Under the pieces are notes generated by a model. The model ran no database searches. It was given only the letters and a program-made list of their open reading frames with translations, and had not been told where the DNA came from. A program made the position numbers and the translations under genes. Shown here in pieces: positions 25,827 to 34,754 of a DNA stretch of 57,338 bases (positions are counted from its first letter, which is position 1; every line of letters begins with the position of its first letter). This stretch comes from an uncultured Clostridia bacterium (lineage in GTDB: Bacteria > Bacillota > Clostridia > Christensenellales > UBA1242), in the NCBI GenBank assembly GCA_947625515.1, contig CANQOO010000007.1, positions 1 to 57,338 on the forward strand. Direction: 5' to 3'.

Positions 25827-28805
25827 ATGGAATCAGCATTTTTGTGGGGAGGAATTGGCGTTTTGCTGCTGTTCATTTTGATTGGATTTGTGGCTGGGCT
25901 TATTCGCGGGCTGAAAAGGTCGGCTTTGCACATCCTCTTCTTTGTGGTAAGTTTTGTTGTGGCATTTTTCATAACAAAGCCAATCACATCTGCTCTTTTG
26001 GGCATTTCAATCACGATTGACGGCACTGCGACAACGCTTGGGGACATTGTTTTCACAATGATCAACAAGTCTTTTGATTTATCTCAATATCAAGCGGCGG
26101 GCGACTTTGCCAAAACGCTTCCACTTTCGCTTGCCAGCCCAATCATGTTCATCCTCATTTCGCTGATTGTATATTTTCTGTTTGACATCATCTATCTCAT
26201 TGTGGCACGCGTTTCTTTTGGCAAGAAAAAACAAGATTTTGCTCAAAGAAAGCCACTGCGTTGGTATGGCAGTGCGGTTGGTGCTGTGGAAGGCTTTTTG
26301 TTTATGTTCCTTCTCTTCGCTCCGCTGGCATCTCTCACTTCAACATATACTCAGTTGGCATCTGGTGAAGCCGCACAAAATGCAACGACGACGGCATATG
26401 TTGCCGCACAGCAAGAAGATTCTTCTTCTGACCTTCCGCAAATATCTGACCTTATTGCAGACAATGTCCCAAGCCTTGTGGATGACATCATCAAAGCTTT
26501 CAACGGCAGCGTCGTGGGGCAAGTTGCAGGTGCGGGCGGATTGAATGACGCACTTTTTGACTATCTTTCCGCATCCAAAGTTAACGGGGAGAGCATCAAT
26601 CTTCGCAAAGATATTCTCACACTTGCGGACACATATGACGAATTTGTCATTGCTTACAACGCGGCAAGGGAAGGCAAGATTGACCAAATTGAACTGACCG
26701 CTTTGAAAACAAATCTTGAAAAATTCTTAAATGAAGGCTTGTTCAGCGGTGTTGTTGCCCCAACAGTGAAAGATTTGGTGGTGAACATCAATCTTGACAA
26801 TCCACCAGAATTCATTGCAAGCAACGAATTTTTGATGGACCTTGTCACTGAACTGAAAACAGGCTTTTCGTCAAGTGACTTTGAGGCAAAAACATATCTG
26901 AAAGACGACCTTTTGAAGATTGTCGATGTTGCAGACATTGTGCTGTCCAGCAACTTATATAATGATTTCCAGAATTTGGACACATCAAATATGGAGGCAA
27001 TCCTCAAAAAAGTGTCCGAAAAAAGTGAGGACATAAAAACGATTGTGGATGAGGTGTTCACACTTCACATCCTCAACTATGGCATCAACGCAGTCGGCAA
27101 CTTTGCATCCGACAAAATTTCCGAATATTTTGACAATGCAGACATCAAACTTAACCTCTCTGCACAGGACAAAACCGCACTTATTTCCCAGACTTTGGAC
27201 GCTCTGCAATCCGCCCTGGAAATTAACGACAAGCTTCCAATTTCAAGCCTCTTTGACGGCGACCCGCTTGCCGCTCTTGCAGACATCACGGACCTTGACC
27301 AAATCCTCTTGCAGGTGGGCGAAACGCTGGACGAAATTCGCAATCTTGACATTCTTGTCTTTCCTGCACAAGCAGGTGGCGAAACAAAATATGTGTTCGA
27401 CGAAATTTTGACGCATTTCCACATCTCGTTGCTTGGCGACACCGTCAAGGACACCACAATTGGCACAAATGGCAAGATTGATTCCTATCAAGCACTTTGC
27501 AAACACCTGTTGAAGCCGGTGCAACTTGTGGAAAAAATGGATATTCTCTCCATTATCAACAATGCAAAGGTGGAGGACATCCTTGACAAACTGCTTAACG
27601 AAATGAATGGCACTCAGCAAAACTCCAAATTGCTGGCACAACTGCTGCTGCCGTTCTACGAACTTGACGAAGCTTCCATCAACACCGAGGAGCCAGACTC
27701 CACAATTCGCAAAAAAGTTTTTGATGAGATTGTCACTCAGTTGGATGAAAATGTGAACGAAATCAGCTTTGAGGATGCAACCACTGTCAACACATATGAA
27801 AATTGGGAATCAGAACTTTCCAAGATGGGCGAAACGCTTTTGCTTCTGGATGACAAAAACTTTAAGATTGAAGCCCAGGGAAAAGAATACACCTACATCC
27901 GCTATATGCTTTCCGAAAACGGCGAGCTGAGGACTTTGGTGGACAAAATTGTTCAGGATGGAAGACTTAAAAACATCCTCAAATCTCTGTTCAACTGCAA
28001 CACATTTGACCCACTTGTGGATGAAATTTTTGCAGAACTAGACAAAGCTCTTGCCGAACTTACTGGCGTTAAGCAAGGCGTTGTGACAACCGATTATTCG
28101 AGATTGGATGAAGCACAAGAAGACGAAATTGAAGCCGTTGCCGAGGTGTTTGAAAAGATGCTTAGCTTTGCAAACAACGATGCAAATCAAGACCTCAACA
28201 ACGTGTCATTCACGGAAATTGGAGAACTTTTGGACAGCATCAAAACAAATGCCTACAATTCTGGCACAAAAGACGGCGTATTTAAGGCGGCATTTGAAAA
28301 TCTTATCTGGTATCTCACTGGGCAGGACATCTCGGGAGGTCACACATATCAAAATGTGACAAGCAGCAAGCCTTTCTCTGAGAGCAACACATTTGATAAA
28401 TATCTCAAAAACGGGCAAGGCACAATTGACTATTACACCGTCAACTTCCAGCAAGAATTTGCCGAACTTGAAGATGTCAAAAACTTTGTTCAGGCTTTGA
28501 AAGACCAGAATGTCACAAACTTTGTAATTGACAAAGACCCGTCAAGAATTCAAGAAAGTGTGAACACCTTGATTGCAAACTTCAACAGTGTCCTTGGGCA
28601 ACACAGCACAACCGAGCAAGAAAAAATCACCGTTCTTACCAACGCGAGAAGGTTTATCGACGCGGCTGACGATGAGGGCGAAATCTTGCAGGATGCAAGC
28701 GACCCAACTGTCAAGCCTGTGCTTAGTGCTGCCATTGAGGCCACCTACCCTGACAGCGTTGACCTTCAAAATGCAGTCAAAAAACTTCTTGGCATTGAGG
28801 ACTAA
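25827..28805 (+). CDS. Large CvpA-like membrane protein with a long helical domain
   Basis: This 992-residue protein has a CvpA-like membrane part in its first 180 residues: a first helix (WGGIGVLLLFILIGFVAGLI), a G-L-K-R-S turn, a second helix (ILFFVVSFVVAFFI), then two more hydrophobic segments (SPIMFILISLIVYFLFDIIY and GFLFMFLLFAPL). The remaining 800 residues are charged, helix-rich and Asp/Glu/Leu-heavy with no motif I can name. AAGGAG is seven bases before the ATG at 25827. It is a single-gene unit with its own terminator, between recF and rsmH where gyrB/gyrA are often found. CvpA itself is 160-220 residues, so the extension is exceptional. Confidence 0.75.
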   Translation: MESAFLWGGIGVLLLFILIGFVAGLIRGLKRSALHILFFVVSFVVAFFITKPITSALLGISITIDGTATTLGDIVFTMINKSFDLSQYQAAGDFAKTLPLSLASPIMFILISLIVYFLFDIIYLIVARVSFGKKKQDFAQRKPLRWYGSAVGAVEGFLFMFLLFAPLASLTSTYTQLASGEAAQNATTTAYVAAQQEDSSSDLPQISDLIADNVPSLVDDIIKAFNGSVVGQVAGAGGLNDALFDYLSASKVNGESINLRKDILTLADTYDEFVIAYNAAREGKIDQIELTALKTNLEKFLNEGLFSGVVAPTVKDLVVNINLDNPPEFIASNEFLMDLVTELKTGFSSSDFEAKTYLKDDLLKIVDVADIVLSSNLYNDFQNLDTSNMEAILKKVSEKSEDIKTIVDEVFTLHILNYGINAVGNFASDKISEYFDNADIKLNLSAQDKTALISQTLDALQSALEINDKLPISSLFDGDPLAALADITDLDQILLQVGETLDEIRNLDILVFPAQAGGETKYVFDEILTHFHISLLGDTVKDTTIGTNGKIDSYQALCKHLLKPVQLVEKMDILSIINNAKVEDILDKLLNEMNGTQQNSKLLAQLLLPFYELDEASINTEEPDSTIRKKVFDEIVTQLDENVNEISFEDATTVNTYENWESELSKMGETLLLLDDKNFKIEAQGKEYTYIRYMLSENGELRTLVDKIVQDGRLKNILKSLFNCNTFDPLVDEIFAELDKALAELTGVKQGVVTTDYSRLDEAQEDEIEAVAEVFEKMLSFANNDANQDLNNVSFTEIGELLDSIKTNAYNSGTKDGVFKAAFENLIWYLTGQDISGGHTYQNVTSSKPFSESNTFDKYLKNGQGTIDYYTVNFQQEFAELEDVKNFVQALKDQNVTNFVIDKDPSRIQESVNTLIANFNSVLGQHSTTEQEKITVLTNARRFIDAADDEGEILQDASDPTVKPVLSAAIEATYPDSVDLQNAVKKLLGIED

Positions 28806-28824
28806 AAATTTTTAATAAAAAAAT

Positions 28825-28862
28825 ACATAAAGAGAGAAAGTGCTTCTCTCTTTTATGTTTTC
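28825..28862 (+). terminator. Terminator of the CvpA-like gene
   Basis: ACATAAAGAGAGAA (28825-28838) pairs with TTCTCTCTTTTATGT (28844-28858) with one bulged T, followed by TTTC. Confidence 0.85.
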
Positions 28863-28877
28863 TTTCATCAAAACATT

Positions 28878-28905
28878 TTGCAAAAACAACGTTTTGTGCT
28901 AAGAT
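28878..28905 (+). promoter_or_regulatory. rsmH promoter with start point on the ATG (leaderless geometry)
   Basis: TTGCAA (28878-28883), a 16-base spacer and TAAGAT (28900-28905), then six bases to the rsmH ATG at 28912. No ribosome binding site lies between. Confidence 0.6.
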
Positions 28906-28911
28906 TTTTGT

Positions 28912-29844
28912 ATGGAATTTAAACATATTCCCGTCATGCTGAGCGAAGTGGTTGACGGGCTGGACATCAAACAGGAAGGCACGTATGTGGATTGCACTGT
29001 CGGCGGGGCGGGACATTCGCTGGAAATTGCCAAGAGACTGAAAGGCGGCCGCCTTATCTGTTTTGACCGCGACCAAAACGCCATCGACAAAAGCAGACAG
29101 GTGCTGGCAAAATTTCCTTGCGTCACACTGATTAAGGACAACTACAAAAACGCTCCGCAGGTGCTTAAAGAAATGGGCGTGCAGCAAATTGACGGCTTTT
29201 TGGTGGATCTGGGGGTCAGTTCGCATCAGATTGATGAGGGCGAGCGAGGTTTTTCTTTTGTTCACGACGGAGTTTTGGACATGAGGATGGATAAATCGGA
29301 GGACGTGCCGACCGCCAAAGAAATTGTGGCAACTTTTTCGGAGGACGAGCTTGCACGCATTTTCAAAGAGTTTGGGGAAGAGGAATTTGCCAAAACAATC
29401 GCACGCAATCTCGTGAAAGCCCGCGAAAAAGCGGAAATTTGCACCACATTTCAACTTCGGGATATCATTGAAAGCAGCCTGCCTAAAAAAGTGGTGTTCT
29501 CCCGCGGCGGGGCTTCAAAAAAAGTCTTTCAGGCACTGAGGATTTTCATAAATGGCGAACTTGACGGTCTGGAAAATTTCCTCACCGAAATGATTGGCAT
29601 GCTTTCCGTGGGCGGACGCGGCTGCGTGCTGACCTTCCACAGCCTTGAAGACAGAATTGTGAAGAATGTCTTTAAATTAGAAAGCACCGACTGCATTTGC
29701 CCGCCAAAAACGCCAATTTGCATCTGCGGGCATAAGGCGAGGGTGAAACTTGTCAGCCGCAAGCCGATTGTCGCAACTTTGCAAGAGCAGCAGCAAAACA
29801 GTCGAAGCACTTGTGCAAAACTTCGAATTGTGCAGCGGATTTAA
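28912..29844 (+). CDS. rsmH: 16S rRNA (cytosine1402-N4)-methyltransferase RsmH
   Basis: This 310-residue SAM-dependent enzyme methylates C1402 in the ribosomal P site. Family marks are the start HIPVMLSEVVDGL, the SAM motif DCTVGGAGHSLEI, DGFLVDLGVSSHQID, RGFSFVHDGVLDMRMD and the late GGRGCVLTFHSLEDRIVK, with a C-terminal Cys-x-Cys segment. It is the first gene of a reduced division cluster; mraZ is missing upstream. It may be translated from a leaderless mRNA. Confidence 0.97.
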   Translation: MEFKHIPVMLSEVVDGLDIKQEGTYVDCTVGGAGHSLEIAKRLKGGRLICFDRDQNAIDKSRQVLAKFPCVTLIKDNYKNAPQVLKEMGVQQIDGFLVDLGVSSHQIDEGERGFSFVHDGVLDMRMDKSEDVPTAKEIVATFSEDELARIFKEFGEEEFAKTIARNLVKAREKAEICTTFQLRDIIESSLPKKVVFSRGGASKKVFQALRIFINGELDGLENFLTEMIGMLSVGGRGCVLTFHSLEDRIVKNVFKLESTDCICPPKTPICICGHKARVKLVSRKPIVATLQEQQQNSRSTCAKLRIVQRI

Positions 29845-29991
29845 ATCAAGCGAAATTTGAGCTTTCAAAACAAAACAACACTTTGTCAAGAAGATGTAAC
29901 GCTTTACAAAAAAAACTAAGATGATTTCTTTCGAAAATTCCGCAAAAATCTTGTGAAAAACATAAAAATGGAAGGAGAAAAATAGAAATAT

Positions 29992-30966
29992 ATGGACAGG
30001 CTTTTCGAAACGCAAAAAAAAGTTGAAACAAAGACTGAACAAAAAATTCCGCAAAGTAGTGGCGGCACAAAACGCTTTTCGCTGAAAACCCCGCAGGAGC
30101 AAACTTTGCAGTTTGAGGAAAAAACTTTTTCATTGCAGGAAAATCAGCCGCAGGCTCAGCAACAAAATTCTTCCTTGATTGATGCTCAGACTGTGGACTT
30201 TCAGCAAAATGTAACTCAATCGCAAAGCACTCAAAATTTCCAGTCGCAGAACGCCCAGCCATCGCAAGGTCAGCAAAGCCTTAATATGCCAGAGAAGACT
30301 GAGCAAGTTTCCGCTTCCACATCCTACATCCAGTCTTTTGAAAACAAAACGGTTGCGGACATTTTGCGGGACGATGCGGAAAGAAAAGCCGCCGAGATGA
30401 ACGTTCTTGAAAAACAAAAAGAGGCGTTAGGCGACGGGGCGATTGACCTGAATATGACCATTGAGGCGTTTCAGCAAAAGAATGCCACGCCGCACGCTGG
30501 CAAGCCTACGCCGGTGCAAGCGGACGTCACTGGCACACAAACAGAAGAAATTTCGCAGGGCACGCAAGAGAATTTGACAATCATTGAAAAGCCCAACTAT
30601 GATTTTTTGCAAGAGCCAAAAAGAAAAATCAAACTTTCCAAAAAAGAGTGTCACAAGACAAAAAGACTTTCCAGCAAAGCTGCCGCTGCCGTCTTGGCGG
30701 TGACGCTTGCAGGAAGTGGCGTGATTTGTGCTTGCAATGCACTTTTGATTGACCAAATGTCGGCGTCATATATTCAGATTGACGAAACTTACAAGATGAA
30801 TTTGGCGAAATATCTTAAAGACATCAACAATCTTGATGCCACAAAAAAAAGTATGGAGTTTTTGGAAACATATCCAGACGACGTGCTGGATGCCGGCGAC
30901 ATCGGAGAAAAGAGCAACTGGTTTGACAGGCTATGCAATTTCTTAGGAGGGCTGTTTGGAGGTTAA
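29992..30966 (+). CDS. Single-pass membrane protein in the ftsL position, long Gln-rich cytoplasmic tail
   Basis: This 324-residue protein has a low-complexity, Gln/Thr/Ser-rich N-terminal region (1-215), a basic stretch (KRKIKLSKKECHKTKRLSSK), one membrane helix (about 223-247, AAAAVLAVTLAGSGVICA), and a 75-residue external tail with a helical segment (YKMNLAKYLKDINNL). No named domain is visible. By order (rsmH, this gene, class B PBP) and topology it occupies the place of FtsL, whose usual length is 90-130 residues. AAGGAG lies upstream. The stop touches the start of the next gene. An FtsL role is inferred from position and topology only. Confidence 0.7.
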   Translation: MDRLFETQKKVETKTEQKIPQSSGGTKRFSLKTPQEQTLQFEEKTFSLQENQPQAQQQNSSLIDAQTVDFQQNVTQSQSTQNFQSQNAQPSQGQQSLNMPEKTEQVSASTSYIQSFENKTVADILRDDAERKAAEMNVLEKQKEALGDGAIDLNMTIEAFQQKNATPHAGKPTPVQADVTGTQTEEISQGTQENLTIIEKPNYDFLQEPKRKIKLSKKECHKTKRLSSKAAAAVLAVTLAGSGVICACNALLIDQMSASYIQIDETYKMNLAKYLKDINNLDATKKSMEFLETYPDDVLDAGDIGEKSNWFDRLCNFLGGLFGG

Positions 30967-32862
30967 ATGCAGCGACCTTACACCCTTCATTCTCTTCAAA
31001 AACGCATCAAAGCGGTGTTTTTGGTGCTTCTTTTTGTTGTCCTGAGCCTGTGCGTCAGGCTTTTTGTTGTGCAAATAATAAATGGCAAGCAGCTTCAAAT
31101 TCGGGCGACCGACCAGTGGACGCGTGACCTTGCCCTCACCGCTCCGAGAGGGAAAATTTTGGATGCGACGGGTGACAGTTTGGCAGTTTCTTACACCACA
31201 TATGATGTGTATGTGCGTGGGAGAGAAGTTAAGGACGCCGAAGAGGTGACCTCGCTTCTTTGCAGCCTGCTGGATTTGGACCACGACAAGACTTATGCCA
31301 AAGTTTCCCGCAAAAACATCTCTGAGGTGCTCATCAAACTTCAAGTGGAAGGCGAAACTGCACAAAAAATATATGACGCCAAACTTGATGGAATATATCT
31401 GTCCGAAAATGTGGGAAGATATTATGTGTATGGCAACTTGCTGACGCAACTTTTGGGCTTTTCGTCAGTGGACAACGTGGGACAGTCCGGGCTGGAAGCA
31501 TATCTTGACACCTATCTTAAAGGCGTGGACGGATATTCCTACGTGCAGAGCGACCTGCAAGGAAAAGAAATTGGCGGAAAAATCAGATATTATCTTCCTG
31601 GCACGGCGGGGGATGACGTCACCTTGACGGCAAACAGCAAGGTGCAAATTCTGTTGGAGCGAGTCTTGGAGCAGGCATATGTAGAGCAGCAAGCGAAAGC
31701 GGTGACGGGCATTGTCATGAACGCTAAAACAAGCCAGGTGCTGGCAATTTCTTGCAAGCCGAGTTTTGACCTCAACGACCCGCCGCGGAACGACCTATCT
31801 TTGCTTTTCGAGCAGTCCAAGATGAAGGCGATAACCGACACATATGAGCCCGGCTCCACCTTCAAAATTCTCACCGTTGCCGCCGCACTGGAAGCGGGCG
31901 TTGTCAGTCTGGACGACAGGTTCTATTGCCCCGGCTTTCGCGTGATTGACGGTCAACGCATCAAGTGCTGGAAAAGCATCGGCCACGGCAGCCAAAATTT
32001 GATTGAGGCGTTTGCCAATTCTTGCAACTGCTGCTTTATGGACCTTGCTCTTCGCCTTGGCGTGGACAGATTTTATGAATATATGCAAAAATTTGGTTTG
32101 GGGCAAAAGACGGGCATCACGCTGCGTGGCGAAAGTGGCGGCATTCTGATGCCAAAATCTCAGGTGAAGCGGGTTGACCTTGCCCGCATGGGCTTTGGGC
32201 ATGCCATTGCCGTCACGCCGCTGCAACTTTTGTCCATTGTTGCGGGCATCACCGGTGGCGGAGTCTGGAAAACCCCAACCGTGATTGAAAAAATTGAAGA
32301 TGTGCATGGGGCGGTCACATTCACCCCGCAAGTGCAGGAGAGGCAGATTATTTCCGCCAAGACCAGCCAGACAGTGAACGAGCTTTTGCAGTTTGCAGAA
32401 AACAAAACAGGAAAACTGACTTTTGTGGAAGGATACAATGTGGGCGGCAAAACAGGCACTGCACAAAAATATGGCGAAAACGGCATTATTGCACAAGGAA
32501 AATATATTTCCAGTTTCATCGGCACCTATCCCGCTGACAATCCGGACTATCTTTTCATGATTTTGGTGGATGAGCCAAGTGCAGGGGCGTATTATGGCTC
32601 TTTGGTGGCGGCACCATATGGGAAAAGTTTTTTCAGCCAACTTTTTGAGTTTTATGACATGCCAAAAGACGACGAAAGCGTTGTCGCAGAGCCGACCGTC
32701 ATGCCCGAACTTGTGGGTTTGGCACTTTCGGACGCGGTGATTGAACTGAGAAGAGCGGGGCTGAATTTTGAAATTGACGGTGAAGGCGGCAGGATTTTGC
32801 AGCAGCTTCCGCCCGCTGGCACCAAACTTTGCAAGGGCGACACGGTGCTTTTGGTGACATAA
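30967..32862 (+). CDS. ftsI: Class B penicillin-binding protein (FtsI/SpoVD type) with PASTA domain
   Basis: This 631-residue transpeptidase cross-links septal or spore-cortex peptidoglycan. The order is: an N-terminal anchor (VFLVLLFVVLSLCVRLFVV), the dimerisation domain starting APRGKILDATGDSLAVS, and the transpeptidase domain with STFK near residue 298, SCN near 352 and KTGT near 495. A single C-terminal PASTA domain (MPELVGLALSDAVIELRRAG...LCKGDTVLLV) closes it. One PASTA domain is typical of SpoVD and clostridial FtsI. GGAGG precedes the ATG, which directly follows the stop of the FtsL-like gene. mraY and murF do not follow. Confidence 0.94.
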   Translation: MQRPYTLHSLQKRIKAVFLVLLFVVLSLCVRLFVVQIINGKQLQIRATDQWTRDLALTAPRGKILDATGDSLAVSYTTYDVYVRGREVKDAEEVTSLLCSLLDLDHDKTYAKVSRKNISEVLIKLQVEGETAQKIYDAKLDGIYLSENVGRYYVYGNLLTQLLGFSSVDNVGQSGLEAYLDTYLKGVDGYSYVQSDLQGKEIGGKIRYYLPGTAGDDVTLTANSKVQILLERVLEQAYVEQQAKAVTGIVMNAKTSQVLAISCKPSFDLNDPPRNDLSLLFEQSKMKAITDTYEPGSTFKILTVAAALEAGVVSLDDRFYCPGFRVIDGQRIKCWKSIGHGSQNLIEAFANSCNCCFMDLALRLGVDRFYEYMQKFGLGQKTGITLRGESGGILMPKSQVKRVDLARMGFGHAIAVTPLQLLSIVAGITGGGVWKTPTVIEKIEDVHGAVTFTPQVQERQIISAKTSQTVNELLQFAENKTGKLTFVEGYNVGGKTGTAQKYGENGIIAQGKYISSFIGTYPADNPDYLFMILVDEPSAGAYYGSLVAAPYGKSFFSQLFEFYDMPKDDESVVAEPTVMPELVGLALSDAVIELRRAGLNFEIDGEGGRILQQLPPAGTKLCKGDTVLLVT

Positions 32863-32884
32863 AATGAAAAGCCTGAAAAAAGAT

Positions 32885-32913
32885 TTGCTAAAATTTTTCA
32901 AAAATTGTAAAAT
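32885..32913 (+). promoter_or_regulatory. Promoter of the YugP-like gene with start point on the ATG (leaderless geometry)
   Basis: TTGCTA (32885-32890), a 17-base spacer and TAAAAT (32908-32913), then six bases to the ATG at 32920. No ribosome binding site is seen. Confidence 0.65.
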
Positions 32914-32919
32914 AACAAT

Positions 32920-33648
32920 ATGTGGACTTATGTAATAATTGGCGTTGTTGTTATGCTGGTGGCGGGGCTGTGCTTTGCACTTGCCGTGGCAGGCTTTTCT
33001 GGCGAGAACTTTGTGGAGAAACTTCGGCAGTTGGATGCCACGCCAAACAGCCTTCGGGCAACCACACTTTCATATGTTGAGAGCATAAACAAAAGATATT
33101 TTGGCGGCAAATTGAGATTGCAAGATTGCCCAGAGTTTGAGGACCATTACAGTCGCGGAGTGGTTGCACTTTCGGAAAAAACGATGCAGAGCAACAGCAT
33201 TGCGTCTTTTGCCATTGTTTCTCACGAACTGGGGCATGCCAAGCAGGATTTTTCTGGCGACACGCTGACCAAGCACTGGAAACTTCGCCGAGCGGTGAAA
33301 ATATGCGGATTGTTTTTCATGCCGCTCTTTCTTGCAGGCACGGTGCTTTCGCTTTTGTGGGTTTTTGAGATTTTGCCCCAACTTGTCTATGTCTGCCTGG
33401 GCGTTGGGCTTGTGGCGGCGAGCATAGTCATCTTCTTTTTGGCAATCATTTTGAAATGGAGAGAGATTAAGATTGAACGTGAAGCCTCCGATTTTGCTTT
33501 GCAATTTCTGGGCGAATATCTTTCGGACGAGGAAGTGAAACTTGCACAAGAACTCTTGAACGCCGCCCGCTTGACATATTGGGCATCCTTAATTCGCACT
33601 CTGCTGTCTTGGACGCTGCTGACGGGCAAAACAAAATTGTTCAATTGA
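32920..33648 (+). CDS. YugP-family zinc metallopeptidase, membrane-bound
   Basis: This 242-residue protein belongs to the Zn_peptidase_2/YugP family. It has an N-terminal membrane helix (VIIGVVVMLVAGLCFALAVAG), the zinc motif HELGH near residues 103-107, two central membrane helices, and EREASDFALQFL, which should carry the third zinc ligand. The NSIASFAIVSHELGHAKQD context fits the family well. The substrate is unknown. It ends at the hairpin at 33657. Confidence 0.9.
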   Translation: MWTYVIIGVVVMLVAGLCFALAVAGFSGENFVEKLRQLDATPNSLRATTLSYVESINKRYFGGKLRLQDCPEFEDHYSRGVVALSEKTMQSNSIASFAIVSHELGHAKQDFSGDTLTKHWKLRRAVKICGLFFMPLFLAGTVLSLLWVFEILPQLVYVCLGVGLVAASIVIFFLAIILKWREIKIEREASDFALQFLGEYLSDEEVKLAQELLNAARLTYWASLIRTLLSWTLLTGKTKLFN

Positions 33649-33656
33649 AAAAAAAC

Positions 33657-33680
33657 AAGCACCCGCGGGTGCTTATTTTT
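33657..33680. terminator. Bidirectional terminator between the YugP-like and DUF1540 genes
   Basis: AAGCACCCGCGGGTGCTT is a perfect palindrome flanked by A and T runs. The DUF1540 stop codon (33673-33675) lies in its right arm. Confidence 0.88.
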
Positions 33681-33846
33681 CTTTACTGATGAAACTCTTG
33701 CAAAAGTGTGCTTTTTCTCCGTTTGGCATTGGTTGTCCGTCGCCTTGCGACACGTCAATGACAGATTTGTTGCAGTTGCAACCTTTTTCGTTATAGACGC
33801 AAGTTTTCACATTGCACCTAACGCCAGAGTTTAAGTCTTCGACCAT
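33673..33846 (-). CDS. DUF1540 small cysteine-rich protein
   Basis: A 57-residue protein with the DUF1540 pattern: VRCNVKTCVYN, a CNCNKS pair, then HFCKSF. The spaced Cys residues suggest metal binding. The ATG at 33846 is favoured by AAGGAGGG just upstream over an earlier in-frame ATG. DUF1540 proteins are common in anaerobic Clostridia; their function is not known. Confidence 0.85.
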   Translation of the reverse strand: MVEDLNSGVRCNVKTCVYNEKGCNCNKSVIDVSQGDGQPMPNGEKAHFCKSFISKEK

Positions 33847-34180
33847 TTTTCCCTCCTTCACCACCTAGTTTGTCACATAGGCAAGCGTTCTATTCAGCCA
33901 CATCCCCAAAATTTTTGCCGACCTAGATTTGCGATTGCAAAAGAGCCGCCACATCTAAACTTTTCATGTGCAGGCACCTCATTTCAATCTTTTAATAATT
34001 TTTTTATTTCCTAAAAAGCAACATTCAAAATATTGCTTGCAAATAATCGGCATTGTAAAATGACGCTGTGTTATCTTAAAAAACATGCCAAATTTTTATG
34101 TGACGGGCGGAAAAAAGAGGATTTTTGTGATATTCTGCATAGAAAAAATTTCAAAAACATATATAATGTTGTTGAAATTG
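33847..34180. other. Intergenic DNA without a recognisable gene
   Basis: The stretch upstream of the small membrane protein gene shows no coding frame with a ribosome binding site and no clear RNA fold. Confidence 0.4.
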
Positions 34181-34209
34181 TTGACATTTCCAATTTTTTT
34201 GACTAAAAT
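34181..34209 (+). promoter_or_regulatory. Promoter of the small membrane protein gene
   Basis: TTGACA (34181-34186), a 17-base spacer and TAAAAT (34204-34209). The leader is about 40 bases, with AAAAGGAG before the ATG. Confidence 0.8.
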
Positions 34210-34255
34210 TGAAGTGTAACAAAAATTACAAATTTATTTAAAAGGAGAATTAGAG

Positions 34256-34489
34256 ATGAAGGATATCATTAAGACATTTGATAATTTCCCACTTCTCGTT
34301 AAGATCATTTTGGCTCTGCCAGTTCTTGACATCTGCTGGGCAATTTATCGTCTTTGCCGTTCAATCGACAAGAAGAACACTGTTGGCATCGTTCTTGGCA
34401 TTCTGATGTTGTTCTTCTGCCCAGCCATCGTTTGGGTTCTTGACATCATCACTCTTCTTGTGATGGGCAAAGTTATCTGGATTGACTAA
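34256..34489 (+). CDS. Small two-helix membrane protein
   Basis: This 77-residue protein has two hydrophobic helices (LLVKIILALPVLDICWAIY and GIVLGILMLFFCPAIVWVLDI) joined by a charged turn, CRSIDKKN. I do not recognise a family with certainty; small membrane proteins of this shape are frequent in Clostridia. It is monocistronic, with a near-consensus promoter, a strong ribosome binding site and a strong terminator, suggesting high expression. Confidence 0.8.
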   Translation: MKDIIKTFDNFPLLVKIILALPVLDICWAIYRLCRSIDKKNTVGIVLGILMLFFCPAIVWVLDIITLLVMGKVIWID

Positions 34490-34501
34490 TTCCAGAGAAA
34501 A

Positions 34502-34533
34502 AAACTCTCTCGGCTTGCCGGGGGAGTTTTTTT
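34502..34533 (+). terminator. Terminator of the small membrane protein gene
   Basis: AAACTCTCTCGGC (34502-34514) pairs with GCCGGGGGAGTTT (34517-34529) with G-U pairs, followed by a T run. Confidence 0.88.
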
Positions 34534-34754
34534 GTAAATTATTTTTGTTTTCACATTTTTCACTTTATGTTTTTATAATGTTCACTTGATGTTTTACAAT
34601 TGCAGCACCTGATGTTTATACAGTTTCCAATTTATGCTGTTGCTGTCTTTCAGTTTGAAGGACTCCGCTTTTCAAAATTTTTCAGTTTTGCCTTTATTGT
34701 TTGATGCCAACACAAAAGTTTCTTTCATAATATTTTTCCTTGATAAATAATTTT

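Noticed and set aside
31795-32901. A 368-codon open frame on the minus strand opposite ftsI
   Set aside because: The sense strand has all penicillin-binding motifs; the antisense product has no recognisable features.
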